Positions 27,847-36,141 of a stretch of 64,000 nucleotides of DNA are shown piece by piece. The stretch covers positions 659,972 through 723,971 of the forward strand of contig NZ_JH414504.1 of NCBI RefSeq assembly GCF_000238075.1, in the 5' to 3' direction. Position 1 is the stretch's first letter; every line of letters starts with the position of its first letter. Below the pieces are notes generated by a model that saw only the letters and a program-made list of their open reading frames with translations, searched no databases and was not told the origin of the DNA. The stretch comes from Oribacterium asaccharolyticum ACB7. Lineage in GTDB: Bacteria; Bacillota; Clostridia; Lachnospirales; Lachnospiraceae. The position numbers were made by a program, and so were the translations under genes.

Positions 27847-29526
27847 TTACTCCAAAGATACAATATAGTAATAGACAGCCTGTCCGCCGCGATGCAACTC
27901 CACTTCCAACTCCGGATGTTCGTTTTGAATTTCCGAAACCAATGCTTCCGCATCTTCCTCCTTTACTTCCTCTCCGTAGTAAAGGGTCAAAATCTCTCCC
28001 TCTCCCATCTTGGGAATCGATTCTTTCACTGCAGAGGATATATCCTTTGCTGCAGAAAGAAGCCCCTGATCTCCCAAGAACAAAATGTCTCCGGAATGAA
28101 TCTCTCTGCCGTCAATCGAAGTATCTCTTACTGCATAGGTTATTTCTCCGGAATGAATGTAGGAAAGACTTTCCGTCATAGCTTCTTTATTTTTCTCGAA
28201 ATCTTCTTCCTCCTGGAAAGAAAGTATCGCAGAAATTCCCTGGGGAATCGTCTTGGTCGGAATAACCGCCAAAGACTGTTCCGATAAGATACTTCCCACC
28301 TGCTCTGCGGCGAGAATAATGTTTTTATTGTTGGGTAAAATGAAAATATGCTCCGCATTAATTTTCTCTACCGCCTGCATCAAATCTTCCGTAGAAGGAT
28401 TCATGCTTTGTCCGCCGGAAACAACCTGATCCACTCCAAGATCCCGGAAAATATTTTCCAAGCCGTCTCCGGAGCAAACCGCAACAAAACCGAAAGTCTT
28501 TCTCTCCTCAGGCTTAACCTGCTCCTCGTCCAGCTTCTCCATCGCAGCAATGCGGGACGCATCTTCAATCAAAAGCTCGTGATGCTCCAGGCGCATATTG
28601 TCCACCTTCATCTTGGAAAGATAGCCCATCGATAAACCTTTTTCAAAAGCATCTCCCGGATGATTGGTATGAACATGTACCTTAATCAATTCTTCATCGG
28701 AAAAGCATACGATGGAATCCCCTATTCCGTTCAAATAAGTACGAAGTGCATCCACCTCATCGTCCGTAAAGGCATGGTCTCCGTTAACCATAAACTCCGT
28801 ACAATAGCCGAAGCGAATGTCCGCAGTGGAAATCTCTCCTTTGTTCTTTCTTTCCCCTACCAGAGCGGATACTGCTCCACTCTCCTTCAGTTCCAGATCC
28901 AGGACAATCTTCTCTCCCCGCAAAGAGCGAAGCGCTCCTTCCATGACTGCCATAAGGCCTGCTCCGCCGGAATCCACTACTCCAGCTTCCTTCAGTACCG
29001 GAAGAAGCTCCGGCGTATGCTCTAAAACTTCTTCTCCATGTGCATAAACCTTTTCGAACAAGGGAAGGATTTCTTCCTCTGTCAGAGAAAGCTCCATAAT
29101 CTTGTCCGCCATTCCTTTTGCAACGGTCAGTATGGTTCCTTCCTTCGGCTTCATCACAGCCTTGTAAGCAGTCTCCACGGCTCTTTGGAATGCCTTTGCA
29201 AGGGATAAGGCATCCATCTCTCCGCTTTCCGAAAGTTCTTTGGTAAAACCGCGAATCAGCTGGGACAAGATAACGCCGGAATTACCTCTGGCCCCCCTTA
29301 AGGCCCCACCGGACATAGCCTTCAAAATATCCTTTAAATTTTTGTCCTCCACACTGTCCACTTCTCTGGCTGCAGATAGGATGGTCATCGTCATATTGGT
29401 TCCCGTATCCCCGTCCGGTACAGGGAATACATTTAACTCATTAATCAGATCTTTTTTAGCATTTAACTGATTTGCACCCGCTAGAAATGCCTTTTTTAAC
29501 TCTTTTACACTAAGCACCTTACTCAC
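27847..29526 (-). CDS. fakA: fatty acid kinase FakA-like (DAK2/DegV-associated) protein
   Basis: Phosphorylates fatty acids bound to a FakB carrier before incorporation into phospholipid. Start taken as the GTG at 29524-29526, nine bases after AGGAGG; this gives 559 residues. The N-terminal Dak phosphatase-like domain carries NVFPVPDGDTGTNM (Mg/ATP binding), GARGNSGVILSQ and DSGGAGLMA; the C-terminal FakA domain has the KVHVHTNHPGDA metal-binding cluster. The asp23-like gene lies just upstream and recG downstream, the usual order. Confidence 0.92.
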   Translation of the reverse strand: MSKVLSVKELKKAFLAGANQLNAKKDLINELNVFPVPDGDTGTNMTMTILSAAREVDSVEDKNLKDILKAMSGGALRGARGNSGVILSQLIRGFTKELSESGEMDALSLAKAFQRAVETAYKAVMKPKEGTILTVAKGMADKIMELSLTEEEILPLFEKVYAHGEEVLEHTPELLPVLKEAGVVDSGGAGLMAVMEGALRSLRGEKIVLDLELKESGAVSALVGERKNKGEISTADIRFGYCTEFMVNGDHAFTDDEVDALRTYLNGIGDSIVCFSDEELIKVHVHTNHPGDAFEKGLSMGYLSKMKVDNMRLEHHELLIEDASRIAAMEKLDEEQVKPEERKTFGFVAVCSGDGLENIFRDLGVDQVVSGGQSMNPSTEDLMQAVEKINAEHIFILPNNKNIILAAEQVGSILSEQSLAVIPTKTIPQGISAILSFQEEEDFEKNKEAMTESLSYIHSGEITYAVRDTSIDGREIHSGDILFLGDQGLLSAAKDISSAVKESIPKMGEGEILTLYYGEEVKEEDAEALVSEIQNEHPELEVELHRGGQAVYYYIVSLE

Positions 29527-29542
29527 AGGGCCTTCCCTCCTA

Positions 29543-29902
29543 TCAATCAATAATGCGTACGCCTTCTACGTACACATTGATACGGTCCACTTCCATACCT
29601 GTAAACTGGGAAATGCGATACTCAACACTTTCCATGAGATTTTCCGCAACTGCCTTGATGCTGACACCGTAAGCTACAATGACATGAAAATCCAGACTGA
29701 TTTTATTTTCTTTAATCCTTACGTCTATTCCCTTATGATAACTCTCTTTCCTAAGTAAACGGGCAAGGCCTTTTCCGCTCATGGGCACCGCGGCCATTCC
29801 CACGATTCCAAAGCAGGAAACCGCAGAATTCCCGGCATACTCGGCAATGACTCTCTCGGAAATTTCAACCTCTCCAAAATGCGACGGAATTTTTCCTTTC
29901 AT
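29543..29902 (-). CDS. Asp23/Gls24 family envelope stress protein
   Basis: 119 residues from the ATG 29900-29902 (MKGKIPSHFGEVEIS), preferred because GGAGGACAGACT precedes it; the longer frame adds 17 residues without a ribosome site. The Asp23/YloU fold is visible in the VIAEYAGNSAVSCFGIVGMA and VEYRISQFTGMEVDRINVYVEGV segments. Members anchor at or near the membrane and are linked to alkaline or envelope stress and to the fatty acid kinase. Directly upstream of fakA, the standard pairing. Confidence 0.92.
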   Translation of the reverse strand: MKGKIPSHFGEVEISERVIAEYAGNSAVSCFGIVGMAAVPMSGKGLARLLRKESYHKGIDVRIKENKISLDFHVIVAYGVSIKAVAENLMESVEYRISQFTGMEVDRINVYVEGVRIID

Positions 29903-29982
29903 AGTCTGTCCTCCAATTCTTAATAAACAAAAAAGAATTCTGTTTTTAAGCATGTATACAAAGCAATACTAAGCTAAAAGAA

Positions 29983-30012
29983 AAAGAATTCTCGATAGTT
30001 CGAGAATTCTTT
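29983..30012 (-). terminator. terminator after the ABC transporter operon
   Basis: AAAGAATTCTCG (29983-29994) pairs perfectly with CGAGAATTCTTT (30001-30012) over six bases. Read on the minus strand it is followed by a T-rich run. It lies 37 bp below the permease gene, ending the GntR-ABC unit, and upstream of the asp23-fakA genes. Confidence 0.85.
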
Positions 30013-30048
30013 CTTAGTATACTCTATTTTTCTATAGATGAAAAGGGA

Positions 30049-30804
30049 TTAATAATTTCTCTTCTTTTCCAGTATATAGGCGGAAAGACCAAAGCAAAGA
30101 AGAGATACCAACGTCAAGAAAAGGATCTGCAGAGGAGAATTCATTTGGCTGTCCAAGCCGACCAAATCCACTATCTTCTCCGAAAGAGTCGCGCACCACT
30201 CCACAATGTTGACCGCCAGGAACAAAAATACAATGATTGAAATAAGGAAAGCCAAGATTTTCCCCCTGAAGAAACTGGCCTGTACCGTAACACAAAGAAC
30301 GGCCAGGCATGACATATACAGCCAAAATCCTGCATAAATCAAGGCGATGGAAATCATAAAGTGGATAAAGTCTCCCAGTCTGCTTTCCATGGTAAGTCCC
30401 CATACCATCTTAAAAACATCCATAAAACCGGCGACATCCACACTGAAGAAAAAGATATCAAAGAGAAACAGAAAGTACAGCAATAGGCTGAGACAAAATG
30501 TACTGAGTAAGCTTTCCAATATCTTAGCGAGAAGAAAGGTATAGCTCGGTTTGGGAAGCATAAACAACATATAGCCCTGGTTGGTACTTAAGTCTTTGCT
30601 TAGGCTCGCCATACTGGAAAGGCCAAAAAGCAGAAATGCCACAAAGCTGAAAAAGAAAAGAAATACCCCCGCAAGTCCCATAACGGCAATATTTCCGCTT
30701 GTGCTTCCAAAGAGCAGTAGAAATTCAAAAATGGCAATCAGGGAAACGGAAATAATTTTAATCTGCATCGTTTTTCTCATTTCATATCGAATCAAAGTCC
30801 ACAT
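30049..30804 (-). CDS. ABC transporter permease
   Basis: 251 residues with six hydrophobic segments spread over the whole length (about 18-40, 50-75, 95-120, 145-165, 172-195, 220-245) and no catalytic motifs, as expected for an ABC-2 type membrane subunit. It follows the ATPase gene by one base and a GntR regulator gene, so the three are one operon. The substrate is unknown; YtrA-controlled systems in other Firmicutes often respond to cell-wall antibiotics. Confidence 0.88.
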   Translation of the reverse strand: MWTLIRYEMRKTMQIKIISVSLIAIFEFLLLFGSTSGNIAVMGLAGVFLFFFSFVAFLLFGLSSMASLSKDLSTNQGYMLFMLPKPSYTFLLAKILESLLSTFCLSLLLYFLFLFDIFFFSVDVAGFMDVFKMVWGLTMESRLGDFIHFMISIALIYAGFWLYMSCLAVLCVTVQASFFRGKILAFLISIIVFLFLAVNIVEWCATLSEKIVDLVGLDSQMNSPLQILFLTLVSLLCFGLSAYILEKKRNY

Positions 30805-30805
30805 A

Positions 30806-31504
30806 TCAATCTCCCACCTTTCCGAATAATTCTCTGTAGCGATCGGTTAAAGCCATACCTCTACTGCTTCTTAACTCTTCCACATCTTCCTTCGCAATCA
30901 GCCTTCCCTCACTAAAAAACAGGGCCGTATTCACATAGGATTCCACTTCCTCCACCAGATGACTGGAAAGCAGGATGATTTTGTCCTCTGCCATCACTTC
31001 AAGAATCATTTTCACAATTTCTTCTCTGGCCAAAAGATCCACACCGTTAAAGGGTTCATCCAAAATAAGAAGCTTGGCATCCCGGGAAAGAGTGGCCGCC
31101 ACCCGCACCTTTTTATCCATTCCGGAAGACAGAACCTTAAATGGAGTCTTAAAAGGAATCTCCATTCTCCGGATCAACTCCGTATATCTCGTCTCCTGAA
31201 AATCCGTAAAAAACTTTTTATAATACTCTCCAAACTCTCCCACCGTCATAAACGGATACGCATGAGACTCCGTAGGAAGGTAGGCAACAAGTGCTCTACT
31301 TTTCATGGAAAGGGCTTCTCCGTCTAAAGTAACCTCCCCTTCGCTCTCCCTTGTCAGACCGGAAAGAATCTTCATGAATGTGGTTTTTCCTGAACCGTTT
31401 GGGCCCAGTAAGGCATAAATTTTACCATCCAAAAGCTCCACATCGACATGATCCAAGGCGATTTTTCCATTATATTTCTTACTTAGCTTTGTAGACTGAA
31501 GCAT
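30806..31504 (-). CDS. ABC transporter ATP-binding protein
   Basis: 232 residues from the ATG at 31502-31504, which follows AAAGGAGGAAATTG; a TTG one codon earlier is a less likely start. Walker A GPNGSGKTT (about 34-42), signature SSGMDKKVRVAATLS (an SGG-less LSSG form) and Walker B LLILDEPFNGVD are all present, with the H-loop in LLSSHLVEEVE. Energises the adjacent permease. The gene overlaps the GntR regulator gene by 26 bp. Confidence 0.94.
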   Translation of the reverse strand: MLQSTKLSKKYNGKIALDHVDVELLDGKIYALLGPNGSGKTTFMKILSGLTRESEGEVTLDGEALSMKSRALVAYLPTESHAYPFMTVGEFGEYYKKFFTDFQETRYTELIRRMEIPFKTPFKVLSSGMDKKVRVAATLSRDAKLLILDEPFNGVDLLAREEIVKMILEVMAEDKIILLSSHLVEEVESYVNTALFFSEGRLIAKEDVEELRSSRGMALTDRYRELFGKVGD

Positions 31505-31853
31505 CAATTTCCTCCTTTACGTATTCCTGAATAAGTTCTCTTGAAATGGAAAGATCCTTCATCCGCACAACATATTCTTCCGTATATTCCTTTGCACGCC
31601 TTTCTCTTTCCGTCTTTAATCTTCTCTCATCTTCGGTGACGAAAGTCCCCATTCCTCTCTTTGTGAAGCAAAGCCCCTTCAGCTCCAATTCCTGATAGAC
31701 ACGTGATGCGGTATTGGGATTGATTTTATACTTTACAGCCAGGTCTCTTCCTGAAGGCAGCCTTTCTCCCGAAGAGAGCTTTCCGTTTAACATATCCTTA
31801 ATAATATCCGCTTCCACCTGTATGTAGATTGGAAGAGAAGGATTGTATTGCAT
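31479..31853 (-). CDS. GntR-family (YtrA subfamily) transcription regulator
   Basis: 124 residues from the ATG 31851-31853, chosen for the AAGGAGG nine bases upstream. A GntR winged helix occupies residues about 10-80 (IYIQVEADIIKDML, SGERLPSGRDLAVKY, NTASRVYQELE) and there is only a short C-terminal dimerisation tail, the mark of the YtrA subfamily. It almost certainly represses its own operon through the palindrome at 31900-31933. Heads the regulator-ATPase-permease unit. Confidence 0.93.
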   Translation of the reverse strand: MQYNPSLPIYIQVEADIIKDMLNGKLSSGERLPSGRDLAVKYKINPNTASRVYQELELKGLCFTKRGMGTFVTEDERRLKTERERRAKEYTEEYVVRMKDLSISRELIQEYVKEEIDASVYKAK

Positions 31854-31899
31854 TTTGCCTCCTTTCTCAACTGAGCTAAAAATCATATGGCATAATTCT

Positions 31900-31947
31900 A
31901 TATTAGTGCACTAGTAAAATAGTACACTAATATAATAAGTCTGTCAA
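31900..31947 (-). promoter_or_regulatory. promoter with overlapping GntR/YtrA operator
   Basis: Minus-strand promoter TTGACA (31942-31947), 17-base spacer, TACTAT (31919-31924). An inverted repeat ATATTAGTGCACTA (31900-31913) and TAGTACACTAATAT (31920-31933), matching at 13 of 14 positions over a six-base gap, covers the -10 and the start site. This is what a YtrA-type repressor site should look like. Confidence 0.88.
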
Positions 31948-31956
31948 GGCATAAAA

Positions 31957-31985
31957 AAAGATATTGCCTTTCGACAATATCTTTT
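31957..31985 (-). terminator. terminator after rpmB
   Basis: On the minus strand AAGATATTG pairs with CAATATCTT across a short loop and is followed by a run of seven T. It lies 11 bp past the rpmB stop and just before the ABC operon promoter. Confidence 0.9.
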
Positions 31986-31995
31986 CAAGCTTTTC

Positions 31996-32199
31996 TTATT
32001 CCGCAGCGCCTGCAACAGCACGCTCAACTTTACCGGAACGCAGGCAGGAAGTACAGACGTACATCTTCTTTGTACCGCCATCTACCTTCACTCTAACTGA
32101 CTTCACATTTGCTTTCCACATCTTGTTCGATCTTCTATGTGAATGGCTTACTTGATTTCCGAAATGTACTGCCTTCTCACAAATAGCACACTTAGCCAT
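31996..32199 (-). CDS. rpmB: 50S ribosomal protein L28
   Basis: 67 residues from the ATG 32197-32199 (MAKCAICEK), preceded by GGGAGGTGCAATC; the longer frame to 32229 adds ten non-conserved residues. Cys4-x-x-Cys7 near the start and a YVCTSC pair later make it the zinc-ligand (C+) form of L28. Basic core HSHRRSNKMWKANVKSVRV is diagnostic. Monocistronic, between its own promoter and terminator. Confidence 0.97.
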   Translation of the reverse strand: MAKCAICEKAVHFGNQVSHSHRRSNKMWKANVKSVRVKVDGGTKKMYVCTSCLRSGKVERAVAGAAE

Positions 32200-32249
32200 G
32201 ATTGCACCTCCCTCTTTTAAAAAATCCACTGCTTCACAGCGACTATAGT

Positions 32250-32278
32250 ACTATAGCAAAAATGATTTTAGATTGCAA
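32250..32278 (-). promoter_or_regulatory. sigma-A promoter for rpmB
   Basis: Minus strand TTGCAA (32273-32278), 17-base spacer, TATAGT (32250-32255) with a TGC just before it. A perfect 14-base palindrome CTATAGTACTATAG (32243-32256) overlaps the -10 and start region and may be a regulator site. Confidence 0.75.
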
Positions 32279-32351
32279 GCAGAAATTTAAAATCTAAACG
32301 AGAACTCTGCATCAACTTTCTATCATTCAACCTTTCCGGAATAATCGCTTT

Positions 32352-32876
32352 TTACTCTTCAAAATCACTCAAATCTATATCAATTACATCCTCGGCGGAA
32401 TCGGCATAAACATCGCCACTTTCTCCGGCAGAAAGAACCGTATACTTCTTATCTTCCTTTTTCTGCTTTTTTTCAGCTTGAACCATAGAGTCCAAAGCCT
32501 CCTGTCCCTTCTCTTCAGCAGACTCACTGACTCTGCTTCCTCCGGTGATTTTATCGATAGCCTCCGGAATCATGTCTATAATCTTGGAAAAAGCATCTTC
32601 ATTTTTCACCCGAATCAGCTTTGTTCTTCCGTTTTGAATCACAAGCATTGCAGCAGGACTGATCTTCGAATTCATAGCCCCGGCGCCGCCGTCTCCTTTT
32701 TTGTTATTCTCTTTAACGAAAGCACCGCTTGCCATTCCGCAGCTAACCTCCATAAGAGGAATGAGAACAGTATCTCCCAGCTTAATCGGCTCTCCGACAA
32801 CGGTTTTGGATTGCACAAAGCCGTCCATCCCTTGAAATAGTTCTTGAATAAGCTCTTTTGTATTGTTATTTGCCAT
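32352..32876 (-). CDS. GerW/YtfJ family protein
   Basis: 174 residues. Family signatures include the GDTVLIPLMEVSCGMASGAF segment (residues about 32-51) and the Gly-rich GDGGAGAMNSKISPAAMLVI stretch. YtfJ/GerW is linked to spore germination and spore-coat or cortex function in Bacillus, but it also occurs in non-sporulating Firmicutes, so sporulation is not proven by it. The acidic C-terminal tail from about 130 is variable. Its start overlaps the stop of the DUF2953-like gene. Confidence 0.88.
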   Translation of the reverse strand: MANNNTKELIQELFQGMDGFVQSKTVVGEPIKLGDTVLIPLMEVSCGMASGAFVKENNKKGDGGAGAMNSKISPAAMLVIQNGRTKLIRVKNEDAFSKIIDMIPEAIDKITGGSRVSESAEEKGQEALDSMVQAEKKQKKEDKKYTVLSAGESGDVYADSAEDVIDIDLSDFEE

Positions 32877-33288
32877 GCTTCCCTCCCTTGAGGATTAATT
32901 TTCGGAACTGTTTATTTTTTAAAAGGCGAACCAACAGAATCAGCAGATGAATCAGCCGTATTCTTCCCTCTATACGAATCTTTCCATAATAATAACTGTC
33001 TCCAAACTCCGGAACAAGTCTGATTTTATCCTGCACAAGAGGATAAAAGAGCGCCAGACCTTCTAAAACCTGCCCCATAGTATAAGGATCTTCTATTGCA
33101 AAATAGAACTCTCCTTTTGCCTTTCGAATTCGACAAGTCTTTAAAAAGCGGAGCGTTTCGTGTAAAACAAGGGCTATCATTTCCCTTGATTCTTCCTTGC
33201 TAAGCTCTTTGGCGGTCTCAAGAACTTCTTTGAAGCTTCTCAGTTTCTCCCGAAAAATCTTCTTCCCTTTTCCGATTATTCCATTCAT
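32866..33288 (-). CDS. C-terminal half of a DUF2953-like protein
   Basis: 140 residues, cytoplasmic/soluble with a basic start. The segment from about 45 on (KGEFYFAIEDPYTMGQVLEGLALFYPLV, then YYYGKIRIEGRIRLIHLLILLVRLL) matches what I know as the C-terminal half of DUF2953 proteins, normally preceded in the same chain by a membrane anchor. Here that anchor is a separate upstream gene and the ATG overlaps its stop as ATGA. A strong GGGAGG lies upstream of this ATG, which argues that the split is real and not a sequencing frameshift. Confidence 0.7.
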   Translation of the reverse strand: MNGIIGKGKKIFREKLRSFKEVLETAKELSKEESREMIALVLHETLRFLKTCRIRKAKGEFYFAIEDPYTMGQVLEGLALFYPLVQDKIRLVPEFGDSYYYGKIRIEGRIRLIHLLILLVRLLKNKQFRKLILKGGKHGK

Positions 33289-33551
33289 TCTTTTCCTCCC
33301 TCAAAAATCGTGAAGAAAAGAATCTTTCCGGAGTAACTCAGTTTTTCCTCTTGATAGCTTGCCTGAAAGTGCATAAGAGGAAAACGCAGGGAGAACTCCC
33401 CTCTCGGATGCTTTTCCTCCCTCTCCTTCTTCCCGTCCAATTTGTAACGAAAGGGGACAAATAAAAGAAAAAGCAAAAGGAAGAGAAGAAGCAGAAGCAA
33501 AAAAAGAAGAACCAATAAGAGATATTTGAGAATCGTTAAAACGATGAGCAT
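33285..33551 (-). CDS. membrane-anchor half of a DUF2953-like protein
   Basis: 88 residues. The first 35 are a single strongly hydrophobic helix of Leu, Val and Phe, followed by a basic, Glu-rich segment and a beta-like FSLRFPLMHFQASYQEEKLSYSGKILFF. It corresponds to the N-terminal part of DUF2953 proteins and overlaps the C-terminal half by four bases. Function unknown; likely a membrane-associated protein in sporulating Firmicutes. It follows another unknown gene by overlap. Confidence 0.68.
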   Translation of the reverse strand: MLIVLTILKYLLLVLLFLLLLLLFLLLFLLFVPFRYKLDGKKEREEKHPRGEFSLRFPLMHFQASYQEEKLSYSGKILFFTIFEGGKE

Positions 33552-33826
33552 TTCTCCTCTCCTCTCAGCTTCTTAAGACTCATCATCGATACCAATTGAA
33601 GCGCATCCTTATATCCGTAGGCTATCCCGAGAATCTCATCCTCTTTTCTGGGAAAGTTTTTAATTTTCAGCATGGAAGAAGGATAGAACTCGAATAAATT
33701 GCTTCCGTATCCGCTATATACCAGATAAGCCATGGGCACAATATGCCCTTCTCTCAAATTTTCCATGAGATAGGGAATATATTTTTGGGCTCTATTCCCG
33801 AAGCATAAATTCTTAGACAAACGCAT
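33536..33826 (-). CDS. conserved small protein of unknown function
   Basis: 96 residues starting MRLSKNLCFGNRAQKYIPYL; the ATG overlaps the cinA-type stop as TAATG, and its own end overlaps the next gene. Visible are an N-terminal amphipathic helix and a hydrophobic centre (VPMAYLVYSGYGSNLFEFYP), without a clear signal or membrane helix. I do not recognise the family beyond its place in the GerW/DUF2953 unit. Translation is probably coupled. Confidence 0.65.
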   Translation of the reverse strand: MRLSKNLCFGNRAQKYIPYLMENLREGHIVPMAYLVYSGYGSNLFEFYPSSMLKIKNFPRKEDEILGIAYGYKDALQLVSMMSLKKLRGEEKCSSF

Positions 33827-34344
33827 TATTTCTTTTCCGTAAGATAGGTTCTGACCATTTGCAAAGCCGCATTACAGGCCTGTTCCCGAACTTCTTTTCT
33901 GTTTCCCGTAAAATGGAACTCCAGAACCTTGGTTTTTCCTCCTGCACAAACAGCAATATAGACTAAACCAACCTCTTTCTCTTCCAACGCGCCGGGACCG
34001 GCATTTCCAGTGAGCGCAACGGCTAAATCCGCCTCAGACTCCATCATGGCGCCAATTGCCATTTCTTTTGCGGTAGAGGCCGATACCGCGCCTTCCTTTC
34101 GCAAGAGCTCCTTTTTCACGGAAAGTAATTTCCGCTTTGATTTGTTGGAATAAGTTACATATCCAACCTTAAAACAGTCCGAAGCTCCTTCCACCGAGGT
34201 AATTGCGGCAGAAACCAGCCCCCCGGTAATACTCTCAGCCGTAGTGATTGTTTTCTTCGAGTTTTTCAAAAGAAACACCACCTGCTCTTCAAGAGTAGCA
34301 TCAATAGGGTAATGAAGCTCCTTCTCCTTTTTCTTCTCTCCCAT
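33826..34344 (-). CDS. CinA-type nicotinamide-nucleotide amidohydrolase
   Basis: 172 residues covering only the C-terminal CinA domain (PncC-like), which removes the amide from nicotinamide mononucleotide in NAD salvage. Core motifs ITTAESITGGLVSAAITSVEGAS and ALTGNAGPGALEEKEVGLVYIA are present; the N-terminal MoeA/CinA-N domain of full CinA is absent, as in many single-domain PncC enzymes. Overlaps the pgsA gene as TAATG on its 5' side. Name is by family. Confidence 0.88.
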   Translation of the reverse strand: MGEKKKEKELHYPIDATLEEQVVFLLKNSKKTITTAESITGGLVSAAITSVEGASDCFKVGYVTYSNKSKRKLLSVKKELLRKEGAVSASTAKEMAIGAMMESEADLAVALTGNAGPGALEEKEVGLVYIAVCAGGKTKVLEFHFTGNRKEVREQACNAALQMVRTYLTEKK

Positions 34345-34886
34345 TAAAAGCCTCCTTCTTGCAGCACTTTCCGATTTTTATATAAATAATCAATAAGTGA
34401 AACAATAGTTAAAATTAAAGACAGATAAATAAAAAGCAAATTGACAAAATGTAAGGCAGAAAGCTGTAAAATGAGGAGAATAATCATCACCATCTGGCTG
34501 ACTGTCTTCAGCTTACCGAAATAGGATGCGGCTATTACCACATTCTGCTCCACGGCAATCAGACGAAAACCGGAAATAATAAATTCTCTGGATATGAGAA
34601 TGATTACGTACCATGCCGGAAGCCTTGATAAAGGAATCATACAGATTAATGCGGAACAAACCAGTAATTTATCCGCCAAGGGGTCCATAAATTTACCGAA
34701 ATTGGTAACCAGATTTCTTTTTCTTGCGATATGTCCGTCCAGATAGTCCGTAAAAGAGGCTGTACAAAACAAGAACAACGCAATCAGACGGAATAGCATT
34801 TCCTGTTCCGCCGGATACAAGATAAAAAATACAAACACAGGGACCATCAACGCCCTTAAAACGGTCAATTTATTGGGAAGATTCAC
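34344..34886 (-). CDS. pgsA: CDP-diacylglycerol-glycerol-3-phosphate 3-phosphatidyltransferase
   Basis: Commits lipid synthesis to phosphatidylglycerol. 180 residues, integral membrane protein with about five helices. The CDP-alcohol phosphatidyltransferase signature DG-x2-AR-x8-G-x3-D-x3-D is seen as DYLDGHIARKRNLVTNFGKF followed by MDPLADK (residues about 43-68). Overlaps the rimO end by 17 bases and the cinA start by one, so it sits inside the operon. Confidence 0.95.
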   Translation of the reverse strand: MNLPNKLTVLRALMVPVFVFFILYPAEQEMLFRLIALFLFCTASFTDYLDGHIARKRNLVTNFGKFMDPLADKLLVCSALICMIPLSRLPAWYVIILISREFIISGFRLIAVEQNVVIAASYFGKLKTVSQMVMIILLILQLSALHFVNLLFIYLSLILTIVSLIDYLYKNRKVLQEGGF

Positions 34887-36141
34887 AATACTCTCCTATT
34901 AAATCATAGCCTTCCGTATCCACTACTTTCACTTGGACAAACTCTCCGCTGACTCTCTCCGGTCCTTTTACGAAGATAAAGCTGTCAATCTCCGGACTAT
35001 CCATATACGATCGAAGAATAACTCTGCCTTCCTCCTCGTCATAGCCCGTAATAAGGGCCTTTAAAATCCTACCCCTTTGTTCCTCAGCCTTTTGGAACGC
35101 AATTTCCTGCTGCAATTCCATAATACGGGAAAGTCTCTTGTTCTTCACACTTTCCGGAATCTGATTCTCCATACTTGCCGCAGGGGTTCCTTCCTCTTGA
35201 GAGTATGGGAAGACGCCCAGCCTGTCGAAACGTTCTTCCGTAATGAAGGAAAGGACATCTTGAAAATCCTCTTCCGTCTCTCCGGGAAAGCCGGTAATCA
35301 AAGTTGTTCGTAGGCAAATATCGGGAATTTCTCTCCGAAGAAGCGCTATCTTTTCCTTTAACTCTTCTCTCCGCGTTTTCCGGTTCATGGCTTTCAAAAT
35401 CCTATCGGAAGAATGCTGAATCGGCAAATCCAAATAATGACAGACTTTCGGATTATCACGAAGCTCTTCTATGAGCGGAAGTTCTATTTCCTCCGGATAG
35501 CAATACAAAACTCGAATCCAGACCAATCCTTCTATCTCGGAAAGAGCATGAAGCAAAAGATGCAGGCTCTTTTTCCCGTAAAGATCGGTTCCGTAAAGAG
35601 TCGTCTCCTGTGCCACTAAAATCAGTTCTTTCGCACCGTCTTCCACAAGTTCCCTCGCCTCTTCCAAAACCATGTCCATAGGAATGGAACGGAAATGCCC
35701 CCGAAGACGGGGAATAATACAATAACTGCAGTACTTATCGCAGCCTTCAGCTATTTTTAAGTAGCGGGTATAACGTTCTCCGCTCTCTACTCTCTTCATC
35801 TGTGAATCGAGACGACGTACATAGTCTTTCACAGAGGCAATCTCGTCTATTTCGGGAAGTTCCTTCCGTATTTCATCCTTATATCGTTCCACAAGGCAGC
35901 CGGCAACAATCAGTTTCTTAAGTCTTCCGCTTTTCTTATACTCCGCTAAATCCAATATGGTATTAATGCTTTCTTCTTTGGCCGGTCCGATAAACGAGCA
36001 GGTATTCACAATTGCAATATCCGCTTCAGACGGATCCAAAGTTACCTCAGAGCCCTCATATTTTTCCAAAAGTTCCGATAAGAGCTTCTCCGAATCCACT
36101 CTGTTTTTATCACAACCGAGGCTTTCCAAATACAGCTTCAT
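34870..36141 (-). CDS. rimO: ribosomal protein S12 methylthiotransferase
   Basis: Radical SAM enzyme that adds a methylthio group to the conserved Asp of S12. 423 residues: N-terminal MTTase domain with Cys in LGCDKN and CSFIG and CLVERY, the radical SAM CxxxCxxC in EGCDKYCSYCIIP (about 135-147), and a C-terminal TRAM domain (about 360-423). RimO rather than MiaB is supported by the linkage to pgsA and by the CDKN N-terminal motif. Start overlaps the omega gene stop as TAATG. Confidence 0.95.
   Translation of the reverse strand: MKLYLESLGCDKNRVDSEKLLSELLEKYEGSEVTLDPSEADIAIVNTCSFIGPAKEESINTILDLAEYKKSGRLKKLIVAGCLVERYKDEIRKELPEIDEIASVKDYVRRLDSQMKRVESGERYTRYLKIAEGCDKYCSYCIIPRLRGHFRSIPMDMVLEEARELVEDGAKELILVAQETTLYGTDLYGKKSLHLLLHALSEIEGLVWIRVLYCYPEEIELPLIEELRDNPKVCHYLDLPIQHSSDRILKAMNRKTRREELKEKIALLRREIPDICLRTTLITGFPGETEEDFQDVLSFITEERFDRLGVFPYSQEEGTPAASMENQIPESVKNKRLSRIMELQQEIAFQKAEEQRGRILKALITGYDEEEGRVILRSYMDSPEIDSFIFVKGPERVSGEFVQVKVVDTEGYDLIGEYCESSQ

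Noticed and set aside
29527..29550. TTG start eight codons before the fakA GTG
   Set aside because: It would place the AGGAGG site inside the coding region; the GTG has the right spacing.
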